From Nitrospiraceae bacterium (lineage in GTDB: Bacteria; Nitrospirota; Thermodesulfovibrionia; UBA6902): DNA of 9,784 nucleotides. The number at the start of each line of letters is the position of its first letter. The stretch's first letter is position 1. Shown piece after piece: positions 1-6,055 of this stretch. A program made the position numbers and the translations under genes. Where the stretch lies: NCBI GenBank assembly GCA_020354155.1, contig CP070644.1, positions 2,199,649 through 2,209,432 of the forward strand. The letters run 5' to 3'. The notes below the pieces were generated by a model. That model saw only the letters and a program-made list of their open reading frames with translations. It ran no database searches and was not told where the DNA came from.

Positions 1-105
1 GACATCAAAGGTGTGCCCATAGGCTGCAGCTGCAGCCAGGGTGAGAAGTACAGGAGCGAGCCAGCGACGTCGAAGAAGATCATCAAACGTATGCATCAGC
101 AACAA
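1..105 (-). CDS. N-terminus of a membrane protein, partial (possibly a TPR/glycosyltransferase-type multi-pass protein)
   Basis: The frame is open from the window edge up to a TTG codon at 105-103. The gene runs leftward and only about 35 codons are visible. I chose TTG because a perfect AGGAGG (120-115) lies 9 nt before it, whereas the first ATG (96-94) is 18 nt away. The visible protein has a short polar head with Asp-Asp and an Arg triplet (LLRRRW), then one hydrophobic helix (LAPVLLTLAAAAAY), then GHTFDV. This head-helix pattern followed by an aromatic/Asp motif resembles the start of large multi-pass TPR membrane proteins of the PMT/TMTC type, which begin with a helix and then a phrase like 'F.VPF.FDD'. 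That assignment is an inference from very little sequence. The gene starts right after the end of the decayed gene at 121-694. Confidence 0.55.
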   Translation of the reverse strand, partial: MLLMHTFDDLLRRRWLAPVLLTLAAAAAYGHTFDV

Positions 106-114
106 TAAAAAAGA

Positions 115-120
115 CCTCCT
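115..120 (-). promoter_or_regulatory. Ribosome binding site deciding a TTG start
   Basis: The minus strand reads AGGAGG, a full match to the anti-Shine-Dalgarno core. It stands 9 nt before TTG at 105 and directly after the TGA stop of the upstream remnant (123-121). Confidence 0.6.
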
Positions 121-694
121 TCAGTACTTGAACCAACAACGAACAGGTCCATAATACGTTTGTCTATTTTCTAATGTATGTTTATAGATAATTCGGACTA
201 TTTTCAAAAAATAAAGCTGCTTCGTAATTTTAATTTTTTCAAATATGTTTTCGCAAGTTGATACTATTTCAGCTTTCAGTATGAGACTGACGTTTTTATC
301 ACCGCTCATGTAGCATTCACTTATATAATCAATTCCTGAGATAAATCCTACTGGCTAAACTTCTTTAATGAGCAAAGTTCTTTTTGAATTATTCATTAGT
401 TTCTTTAGTCCTTTAAAGAACTCTGCTCTACCTGATAGTGGAATATGATTGAGTGCATCACTCATTATTATACCGTCAGGTTTTATTCTATTCATTGCTA
501 TGAGTTGATCTATCTTTGTTTGAGGCAATAGAGTTGCTCGGCTTCTAAATTCTCTGCAATATACCGATTGACTGATCTCCTCCTAGAAATTCTTTTCAGT
601 ATGCCATTTCGTCTGTCACAGACGCTCTTGGAATAAGCTCATGATAGATTATGCATTCATGCTGGGAAAAGGGGTAACATGGAAGACTATTAAT
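121..694 (-). pseudogene. Decayed methyltransferase-like gene with in-frame stops and a frameshift
   Basis: Read leftward, a protein-like sequence crosses several lesions. From about 694 the frame gives INSLPCYPFSQHECIIYHEL then IPRASVTDEMAY, and meets TGA at 598-596. It continues KEFLGGDQS, then shifts frame near 572-563 (one extra base). The new frame runs through PDGIIMSDALNHIPLSG and KKLMNNSKRTLLIKEV to TAG at 357-355, and resumes PVGFISGIDYISECYMSGDK to a final TGA at 123-121. The 'PDGIIMSDALNHIP' segment followed by 'RTLLIKEV' resembles the later core strands of class I SAM-dependent methyltransferases. No glycine-rich SAM-binding motif is seen, so the 5' end seems lost. A short piece in another frame from ATG 752 (MTDKVYGTISC...) could be more of the N-terminus. 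The stretch is AT-rich compared with its neighbours. The last 62 codons (309-121) form an intact frame without a clear ribosome binding site. Confidence 0.6.
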
Positions 695-809
695 TTAGGT
701 TATAATAATCAAGATGATTACATGATATAGTGCCGTAAACCTTATCCGTCATCTAGCCTGAGATATTGAACTACAGTTTTTTCAACGAGTCATTTTTTAT
801 ATTGCTTCC
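695..809 (+). promoter_or_regulatory. Leader region of truB, with candidate -10 elements
   Basis: No gene is supported in these 115 bases. A perfect TATAAT sits at 701-706, but nothing near it resembles a -35 box. A second element, TATATT (798-803), ends 6 nt before the truB ATG at 810, with T-rich DNA before it. No Shine-Dalgarno sequence precedes the ATG. If TATATT is the -10 box, transcription would begin at or next to the start codon, giving a leaderless message. TTGAAC at 766-771 is too far upstream (26 bp) to be its -35. Confidence 0.25.
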
Positions 810-1709
810 ATGGATATTATCATTAGTCTCAACAAACCTGAAGGCATTACCTCCCATGACGCTGTTTCAAAAGCAAAAAAAATACTGAAAGCAAAAAAGG
901 CCGGCCACACGGGCACCCTTGACCCCCTTGCAACAGGTCTTCTTCTGATATGTCTGAACAGGGCCACAAGGATTGCATCTTACTTTTCTTCCCTTGACAA
1001 GGAATATCTCTGCACAATGAAACTGGGTGAAGAAACAGACACCCTCGATTCAGAAGGAATGGTTATCAATACATCAGATATCAGCACCGTATCAGAAGAC
1101 GCTGTCAATAGCACAATCACATCCTTTCAGGGGACAATACTTCAGGAACCTCCCATGTACTCTGCAATAAAGCACAAGGGCAAACCCCTGTACAAGCTGG
1201 CACGAGCAGGGGTTGAAGTAGAGCGTAAACAGAGAGAAGTGACTCTTTACAGCATTGAGATGATCGACTTCAGTCTGCCATTCGTACAATTCAGGACCCG
1301 CTGCTCAAAGGGTACCTATATCAGGACATTGTGCGACGATATAGGGAAGAAGCTTGGCGTCGGCGCACATATGACTGCCCTTGAGCGTACAGGCATAGGC
1401 AATTTCAGGATCGAGGACAGCATACCCATTGAAGAGTTACAATCCATTGACCCTGTACACGCCTCAGGTCGCGGCATACACACAATGGACGAAGCCCTGA
1501 CCTGGCTGCCGGAAGTAATGATAGAGGACTCCCGTGTATTCGGTGTGAGAAACGGTTCACCGGTTCCGCTTGATGCATGCACGGGCTTTCCTGATAAACA
1601 CAGAGAGTCTGACAGTATCAGGATTAAATCATCAAAGGGCGAACTGCTTGCAATCGGCAGTTACTCTGAGGCTGCAGGATCGATTAAAATGAAGATTGTA
1701 TTCTCTTGA
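810..1709 (+). CDS. truB: tRNA pseudouridine(55) synthase TruB
   Basis: TruB isomerises uridine 55 to pseudouridine in the T-loop of tRNAs, in the cytoplasm. The family signature is clear. The N-terminus is LNKPEGITSHDAV (residues 7-19). The catalytic motif AGHTGTLDPLATGLL (31-45) carries the nucleophile Asp38. PPMYSAIKHKG (114-124) holds the active-site Tyr117, and RCSKGTYIRTL (164-174) is the conserved basic motif. The C-terminal ~60 residues (SRVFGVRNGSPVPL onward) resemble a PUA-like RNA-binding domain. The length of 299 aa is normal. The start at 810 fits the family N-terminus, although there is no Shine-Dalgarno sequence. The gene stands apart from the common infB-rbfA-truB cluster, between a decayed gene and a repeat element followed by a YggU-family gene. 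Confidence 0.96.
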   Translation: MDIIISLNKPEGITSHDAVSKAKKILKAKKAGHTGTLDPLATGLLLICLNRATRIASYFSSLDKEYLCTMKLGEETDTLDSEGMVINTSDISTVSEDAVNSTITSFQGTILQEPPMYSAIKHKGKPLYKLARAGVEVERKQREVTLYSIEMIDFSLPFVQFRTRCSKGTYIRTLCDDIGKKLGVGAHMTALERTGIGNFRIEDSIPIEELQSIDPVHASGRGIHTMDEALTWLPEVMIEDSRVFGVRNGSPVPLDACTGFPDKHRESDSIRIKSSKGELLAIGSYSEAAGSIKMKIVFS

Positions 1710-1723
1710 TAGATTATGGTACC

Positions 1724-1802
1724 TGTCATTTCGAAACCCTGTCAGGGTGAGAAATCTTGTGATTCCTCTTTCTACCTGCCGGCAGGCAGGCTCGGAATGA
1801 CA
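1724..1802. repeat. Short interspersed repeat with terminal inverted repeats (MITE/REP-like)
   Basis: The 79-bp element is bounded by TGTCATTTCGA (1724-1734) and TCGGAATGACA (1792-1802), which are inverted copies matching at 10 of 11 positions. Inside are two compact palindromes: ACCCTG-T-CAGGGT (1736-1748) and the perfect 12-mer CCTGCCGGCAGG (1775-1786). The phrase 'TGTCATTCCGAG...GAGGAATC...' on the minus strand matches a type of dispersed intergenic repeat I recall from many Nitrospirota, deltaproteobacterial and other genomes. It lies 14 bp after the truB stop and ends 17 bp before the next start codon. Its hairpins could act as a weak terminator or RNA-processing site. Confidence 0.7.
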
Positions 1803-1819
1803 TCCCGGCAGACGAATAG

Positions 1820-2095
1820 ATGAATAGAAATAGAAAGAATGAGTTGACCATCAAGATAAAAGTCGAACCACGGTCATCGAAGACCGGCATTGTCGGCCCC
1901 CATGGCGACGCGCTGAAGATAAAGCTCACGTCCCCTCCCGTTGAAGGCAAGGCGAATAAAGAACTGATAGATGTACTGGCCAGGGAACTGAAAGTCAAAA
2001 AAAAAGATATTGAAATAGTCTCGGGCCAAAGCTCAAAGAACAAAGTGGTGAGGATAAACGGCATTACCTCAATCGAAGAGAGAATAAAAAAGTAA
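1820..2095 (+). CDS. DUF167 / YggU family protein
   Basis: This small protein of 91 aa belongs to the widespread DUF167 (YggU) family, whose molecular role is unknown. The hallmarks are an N-terminal strand with VEPRSSKTGIVG (residues 15-26), LKIKLTSPPVEGKANKELI (32-50, with the family motif 'PPVEGKAN'), and a C-terminal 'IVSGQSSKNKVVRINGI' in place of the usual 'GxxSRxKxVxI'. The length is typical. The ATG at 1820 has no good ribosome binding site. A TTG at residue 9 (1844), preceded by GAAAGAATGAG, is an alternative start and would still keep the whole domain. The gene could be co-transcribed with truB across the repeat element. It converges on the exonuclease gene with 10 bp between the two stops. 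Confidence 0.88.
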   Translation: MNRNRKNELTIKIKVEPRSSKTGIVGPHGDALKIKLTSPPVEGKANKELIDVLARELKVKKKDIEIVSGQSSKNKVVRINGITSIEERIKK

Positions 2096-2105
2096 CCCGC
2101 CCAGC

Positions 2106-2804
2106 TTAACCATTCGGGTTAAAGCGCACATAATTATTCCAGTACCCAAAAAGCTCCTTTGTAGCATAAAGATCGCCTGTGCAATACCTGGCGATGGTCA
2201 GATACTGCTGGTCCCTGAAGAGGTCGCTCACTTCATACCCTGATAGGCCCTCTTCTTTCGGACTTTTTATACCTAAGGCCCTGCACCACATGTGAAGGCT
2301 GAATTTTCGCCTCACGGCACCATAAAAAGTGAGCAGATCAAGGAGGTCAACATGGGAGAGATTGTACCGGTTCGGCATAAGGTCCTTTGTGGGATGGATT
2401 CGATGAACTGCCGACCGAATGAGGAGAAATGGAGCATCAAAACTGCGTCCGTTAAAGGTAATAACCTGATCATAATACTTAACCGTGTCCCAGAATTTCC
2501 TTAATATACCGGCTTCAGTGTCAGCAATATATTCTATGCCTTCTTCCTCAAGAGGCTCCTGGAGCAGTTCCGGCGACTGGAAATAAACAGCGCCCTTGTC
2601 TGTATCTGGATTGAGAAGACCTATGGCTACGATCTCACCGGTGAGAGGTGAAAATCCCATTCCCTCCTTCACAGCCTTGATCTCATCGTCCGTTTCAGCA
2701 AATTTCAGGAGATACTCCTGCGTCATCTCATCAAAGGTGTCAAAATCCTTGCCGATGGTTTCTATATCAACAACAAGCTTTTTGGACATAGAAGGTTTTA
2801 CCAC
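2106..2804 (-). CDS. Predicted 3'-5' exonuclease, PolB-like DnaQ-fold (DNA_pol_B_exo2 / DUF2319 type)
   Basis: This is a DEDD-type exonuclease expected to remove 3' nucleotides from DNA or RNA with two metal ions. All three Exo motifs are visible: Exo I VVDIET (residues 11-16, Asp13 and Glu15), Exo II FNGRSFDAPFL (117-127, Asp123) and Exo III YCTGDLYAT (207-215, Tyr207 and Asp211, the YxxxD subtype). The 232-aa length fits the stand-alone family of predicted PolB-related exonucleases; no polymerase domain is attached. The start given is GTG (2804). ATG at 2789 (MSKKLVVDIET) is an equally good or better start, and neither has a strong ribosome binding site. It lies 72 bp downstream of the exosortase operon on the same strand with no convincing terminator between, so read-through transcription is possible. 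Its function looks like general nucleic-acid repair or processing, unrelated to the operon. Confidence 0.9.
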   Translation of the reverse strand: MVKPSMSKKLVVDIETIGKDFDTFDEMTQEYLLKFAETDDEIKAVKEGMGFSPLTGEIVAIGLLNPDTDKGAVYFQSPELLQEPLEEEGIEYIADTEAGILRKFWDTVKYYDQVITFNGRSFDAPFLLIRSAVHRIHPTKDLMPNRYNLSHVDLLDLLTFYGAVRRKFSLHMWCRALGIKSPKEEGLSGYEVSDLFRDQQYLTIARYCTGDLYATKELFGYWNNYVRFNPNG

Positions 2805-2876
2805 GATTGAATGACAAGATGCAAGGCAGGAATAAATGATTACGCTTGTTTGATCAATCTGCAGGTGATTGGATTT

Positions 2877-4817
2877 CTACTGATCCCAGAAAAGCTGCGC
2901 AATCTCGTTCTGCTCCAGTTCACCCAGATTAATGATAAGCCACGCTGCAGGGGCAACACCAGGTGCCATTGAAAACTCATGGGCAATATGGAGAGATGAA
3001 TAGGCTATTCCTCCGCTCTTAGTACGGTATTTCAGAACTTCATTGATAATATTCCTGGCCTTATCGATATTCTGAAAGCGAAGGTGAGCAAGAGAAACCC
3101 CGAGGGCCCCCTCAGTCCACATCATGTTGAGGTCAGTCCAGTTCTTTTTCGGATTGGAGGGGAAATAAAACCTGTTTACTTTACGATTTTCATATACCGG
3201 TTTCTCAATATAGGGCTTGTATCCAACTCCCCTGTCTGTCAGGCTTCTATATTTTTCAGACGAAGATAATGCCCTCAGAGCTTTTTCTTTTTCCCCTGTC
3301 GCTGCAAGGAGGAAGGTACCCCATGAAGCGCAGTCTAGGGCCATGACCTCATCAGGCCCATCCAGCCTCTGTCCCCTGTTAAACTGTCCCTGTCCCATGT
3401 TCCATGTTTTTTCAAGAAGACTTTTTGCCATAACCTCAGCAGCCGCCGAATATTTCTCATTCTCTGAAATGTTCCCCAGGTCTCTCAGGAAAAAATACAT
3501 ATCAATGTTATGCTCCATGCTGCTCCAGAGAACCTCACCAGGAACAAATTCCTCTTCAACGGCATTTTTCTCCTCATTCATCCGCAGCCGATAGGATCCA
3601 TTACCACCGGTAATCAGCCCATATCGTGGATCGCTTTCATCATGTACACTGCGCTGCAGCATCGTATCCGCAATCAACTCTGCATATTTCAGGTAATCCC
3701 TAAGTTCAGAATTCTTTTCAATAGCATCAGGATCACTAAGCAGCATTGCCCTTAAATAAAAAATGATCGAATACCCTGCCCAGGCTGATGCTCCGGACCT
3801 GACAAGAGCTCCCCCCCGGTCTTCCCTGTTTGGCCAGCTGTTATGGGTATTGAATGTAAAAAAAAGGTCCCCATCCATTCCCCCCATTCTCATTATTGCA
3901 TCAATTATCTTACTTGCTGTTTCAAACTGATGCTCTATGGTAAAGGCAATCACAGCAAGTGCATTGTCATAGAGTGATGATTTGCTGAATATGTAGCGAT
4001 AGGCCCTGGCATCTTTTGATAATTCATAACTCAAGATAAGGTTCCTTCTGTCATTTGCAGGAGATTGAACGATCTCATTTGGCACAATCTGTTTCTGAAG
4101 CCACTCCATTGTCTCTTTTCTTGCATCAAAGTATTCACTCTCCCTGTGAATAAACGGTTCTGTCAATGATGTCTCCTGCTCTTTCTCAACTTCCTGAGTA
4201 TGTCTTGTGTATGGAGAATACCCGCTTACATGGGTTATGAAATCTTTGATCTTTGCCCTGGCAGTTTCTTCAGATACAGTATCCATACTGACGGCAATGC
4301 GGAACATGACACAGCCGTCATTCATACGTCTTCGTGAGTCACGCCACATGAACCAGTAGGACAGGTAATGTTTCCACTGGTCTCTCTCAGCAATAAAATA
4401 ACGCGTTTCAAACTGCTTGTCAGACAGGGAGAGTTTAAAATATCCCCTTTTGCTGATCTTCCAGTTGTCATTGAGATAGCAGACTTCCGGAGTGTGCAGC
4501 TTGCTTTCCGCAAAAGCGTGTACCGCAATAAAATATATTTTCACTCCATCCCGTGCATCTTCATAGGCCCGGAAAAAAGATAGATTCTCATCATTATGCT
4601 CAAGTTCATATCCCTCCCAGGTGCCCAGTTCATAGGGAATATCGAGAATCTGTTGATTATTCAGAAAATCTGAAGACGCTTTCATCTTGCCTTCATGTGA
4701 TGTCGCAAAGTAGTAGGCAATATCTGTAGTAAATGTCTTTATCTGCTCACCGGCAGCATTCCCGGTACATACAATGAATAAGAACAGAATAAAAGCGTAA
4801 TATCTTATAAGCTTCAT
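2877..4817 (-). CDS. EpsI-domain exosortase partner fused to a glycosidase-like alpha/alpha-barrel domain
   Basis: The protein (646 aa) is exported: residues 1-22 form a signal peptide (basic start, hydrophobic YAFILFLFIVCTG, cleavage near NAAG). Residues about 58-197 are an EpsI-like domain, with IPYELGTWEGYE (60-71) and the hallmark HTPEVCY (108-114) followed by W119. EpsI is the usual companion of exosortases, fused to them or next to them, and is linked to exopolysaccharide export. Residues about 225-646 form a second, helix-rich domain with conserved-looking patches: HNSWPNREDRGGALVRSGAS (325-344), WSSMEHNIDMYFFLRDLG (431-448), LDCASWG (494-500) and MMWTEGALG (565-573). The repeating helix pairs and aromatic/acidic loops look like a six-hairpin (alpha/alpha) glycoside hydrolase or lyase fold. 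That part is inference, and the substrate is unknown. The start overlaps the exosortase stop (ATGA), so translation is coupled. Confidence 0.8.
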   Translation of the reverse strand: MKLIRYYAFILFLFIVCTGNAAGEQIKTFTTDIAYYFATSHEGKMKASSDFLNNQQILDIPYELGTWEGYELEHNDENLSFFRAYEDARDGVKIYFIAVHAFAESKLHTPEVCYLNDNWKISKRGYFKLSLSDKQFETRYFIAERDQWKHYLSYWFMWRDSRRRMNDGCVMFRIAVSMDTVSEETARAKIKDFITHVSGYSPYTRHTQEVEKEQETSLTEPFIHRESEYFDARKETMEWLQKQIVPNEIVQSPANDRRNLILSYELSKDARAYRYIFSKSSLYDNALAVIAFTIEHQFETASKIIDAIMRMGGMDGDLFFTFNTHNSWPNREDRGGALVRSGASAWAGYSIIFYLRAMLLSDPDAIEKNSELRDYLKYAELIADTMLQRSVHDESDPRYGLITGGNGSYRLRMNEEKNAVEEEFVPGEVLWSSMEHNIDMYFFLRDLGNISENEKYSAAAEVMAKSLLEKTWNMGQGQFNRGQRLDGPDEVMALDCASWGTFLLAATGEKEKALRALSSSEKYRSLTDRGVGYKPYIEKPVYENRKVNRFYFPSNPKKNWTDLNMMWTEGALGVSLAHLRFQNIDKARNIINEVLKYRTKSGGIAYSSLHIAHEFSMAPGVAPAAWLIINLGELEQNEIAQLFWDQ

Positions 4818-5662
4818 TCCATAACCAGCTTTCTCAGCCTTATTTCGTCTTTCATGAATCGCTTTATGACAATCCAGAAAACAAATAATATTCCCAGTGA
4901 CATACTGTAGAAAATATATGCTGCAAAATCATGCCAGAACCGGACGGCATATTCCATTCCCCATGCCGTGGCAACTATAAATATGAATACTATCCTGAGT
5001 ACATTTGTGATGAAACCGATGGGCATTGTGAGAGCGATCAGAGCATATGTAATTTTAGGATTATCTTTGAATGATACAAGCCATAATACCGCAATAGAAA
5101 TCAGTGCAAGAATCGAACTGGCTCCACTGCAATCAGTGCCGATATCAAATGCTACTCCCCCGGGAATCAGCACCGATATCCCGTCGACTTCGACCGATGT
5201 AAAAAGCGCTCCGAGCATAATGGCCACTGCCCTGGAAACTGTGTAAGCCATGTAGCCTGATACTTCATTTAAAAAGGGTACGGGAATAACAATAATCATA
5301 ATCCAGAAAGGAAGCTGCACAAACCCCAGCTGCTCATTCGTCAGAAACATTCTGTTCAAACAGAGGGCGCCGGCAATAAAGGATAAGCCAATCAGGTAAT
5401 GAAAACGAAGCAGCAATCCAATAGTAACGAGAATGCAAAATACAATGCCCGGCACTAACCCTGATTCCGGCTGAAAAATACTTGCCTTGATTTTCACACC
5501 ATTCAGGAGGAACAATCCCAGACATATAAAAAATATTACGAATCCATGGGTATAAAAAGAGTTGTGCCTCCATGAATGCATTATCCAGACAAGTGTATCC
5601 TGAAAGATACCCCAGTACAGAAGGCAGTACGTTCCCATTATGAGAGCATAGCTTCTCTTCAA
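4814..5662 (-). CDS. Exosortase (transpeptidase-like membrane enzyme of PEP-CTERM sorting)
   Basis: This is a 282-aa multi-pass inner-membrane protein with about eight hydrophobic segments. Exosortases are the Gram-negative counterpart of sortase/archaeosortase: they cleave C-terminal sorting tails and pass the protein on for surface attachment. The catalytic set is visible: Cys178 in FDIGTDCSGASS (172-183), Arg223 in TNVLRIVF (219-226) and His244 in FWHDFAAYIFY (242-252). The early HGFVIF (39-44) and 'IPVPFLNEVSG' (126-136) are also typical of the family. There is no EpsI domain at its C-terminus; that domain is the next gene. The start is TTG (5662-5660): AAGGA (5674-5670) stands 7 nt before it, whereas the first internal ATG (5638) has no ribosome binding site. 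The gene begins 3 nt after the small sorting-tail protein ends, which points to a dedicated enzyme-substrate pair. Confidence 0.93.
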   Translation of the reverse strand: MKRSYALIMGTYCLLYWGIFQDTLVWIMHSWRHNSFYTHGFVIFFICLGLFLLNGVKIKASIFQPESGLVPGIVFCILVTIGLLLRFHYLIGLSFIAGALCLNRMFLTNEQLGFVQLPFWIMIIVIPVPFLNEVSGYMAYTVSRAVAIMLGALFTSVEVDGISVLIPGGVAFDIGTDCSGASSILALISIAVLWLVSFKDNPKITYALIALTMPIGFITNVLRIVFIFIVATAWGMEYAVRFWHDFAAYIFYSMSLGILFVFWIVIKRFMKDEIRLRKLVME

Positions 5663-5665
5663 AAC

Positions 5666-6055
5666 CTAATCCTTATGATTTCTGAGCAGATATCTGCCCC
5701 ATCCTATTGCGCCCAGCCCCAGGACAATAGAGGATGCCATGGGCAAAGCAGGCAGCGACGGGCCTTTGCCTTTATCTTTTTTTGGTTTCTTGGGTTTCTT
5801 ATCTTTATCTTTGAAGTGGCCGAGTGCTTTCCCCTGGGCCTTGTCCTTGTCATGGCCGAGTGCCTTTCCCCCGGCTTCGCTCTGAGCATAAACATTATTG
5901 GCAGAGAGAACAGAGAGAATGGCCGAAGGATTCGACAGACCCATGTCCTGCACACTGTCTTGCTTGAAATCCATCATCAATGATCCGCTCATGTTCATTA
6001 CAAAGAACATGGCCACACCGCAAATTAAATACAGAACTATCTTTTGCATTTTCAT
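5666..6055 (-). CDS. Small Lys/Gly-rich secreted protein with a PEP-CTERM-like (SLPALP) sorting tail
   Basis: The protein has 129 aa. It starts with a hydrophobic export segment (IVLYLICGVAMFFVM, 6-20). A second moderately hydrophobic stretch ends in ANNVYAQS (52-59), where signal cleavage after A57 is plausible. The middle (63-98) is low-complexity Gly/Lys/Asp/His sequence with a duplicated 12-residue unit (GKALGHDKDKAQ, GKALGHFKDKDK), followed by Pro-Lys repeats. The C-terminus has the three parts of an exosortase signal: a Pro motif SLPALP (100-105), one transmembrane helix (MASSIVLGLGAIGWG, 106-120) and a basic end (RYLLRNHKD). The motif differs from classic VPEP and is closer to VPLPA-type variants. 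I infer that it is the substrate of the exosortase encoded 3 nt downstream. The start has AAGGAGG 4 nt upstream and overlaps the previous stop by 4 nt (ATGA). Confidence 0.8.
   Translation of the reverse strand: MKMQKIVLYLICGVAMFFVMNMSGSLMMDFKQDSVQDMGLSNPSAILSVLSANNVYAQSEAGGKALGHDKDKAQGKALGHFKDKDKKPKKPKKDKGKGPSLPALPMASSIVLGLGAIGWGRYLLRNHKD
5670..5674 (-). promoter_or_regulatory. Ribosome binding site for the exosortase TTG start
   Basis: The minus strand reads AAGGA, placed inside the last codons and stop of the upstream gene and 7 nt before TTG at 5662. Confidence 0.5.
5817..5888 (-). repeat. 36-bp tandem duplication inside the sorting-tail protein gene
   Basis: On the plus strand, TGGCCGAGTGCTTTCCCC (5817) recurs as TGGCCGAGTGCCTTTCCCC (5853), 36 bp later. 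It encodes the 12-residue unit GKALGHxKDK twice. The two copies differ by few bases, so the duplication may be fairly recent and the repeat number may vary between strains. Confidence 0.6.

Noticed and set aside
1..108. Plus-strand open frame of 35 codons ending at TAA 106-108
   Set aside because: It gives an unremarkable sequence, while the minus strand gives a membrane-protein start with a perfect ribosome binding site.
355..598. Stop-codon recoding (readthrough of TGA and TAG) to explain the broken frame at 121-694
   Set aside because: A frameshift is also needed, and nearby genes use TGA and TAG as normal stops, so decay is simpler.
610..624. Hairpin CGTCTG-TCA-CAGACG
   Set aside because: It is a short isolated stem inside the decayed gene, with no T-run and no link to a promoter or RNA gene.
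1726..2064. Minus-strand open frame of 112 codons over the repeat and the YggU-family gene
   Set aside because: It lies opposite a recognised gene and an interspersed repeat, and its protein shows no family features.
2106..2122. Inverted repeat TTAACC-N5-GGTTAA as a bidirectional terminator between convergent genes
   Set aside because: The stem is only 6 bp and AT-rich with no T-run on either strand, and it overlaps a stop codon; too weak to call.
2805..2876. Terminator or promoter between the exosortase operon and the exonuclease gene
   Set aside because: Only a 5-bp inverted repeat (CAATC/GATTG) and a poor TTGATC-17-TATTCC pair on the minus strand are present; neither is convincing.
4968..5246. 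Plus-strand open frame of 92 codons opposite the exosortase gene
   Set aside because: It is a shadow of the catalytic region of the exosortase and has no independent support.
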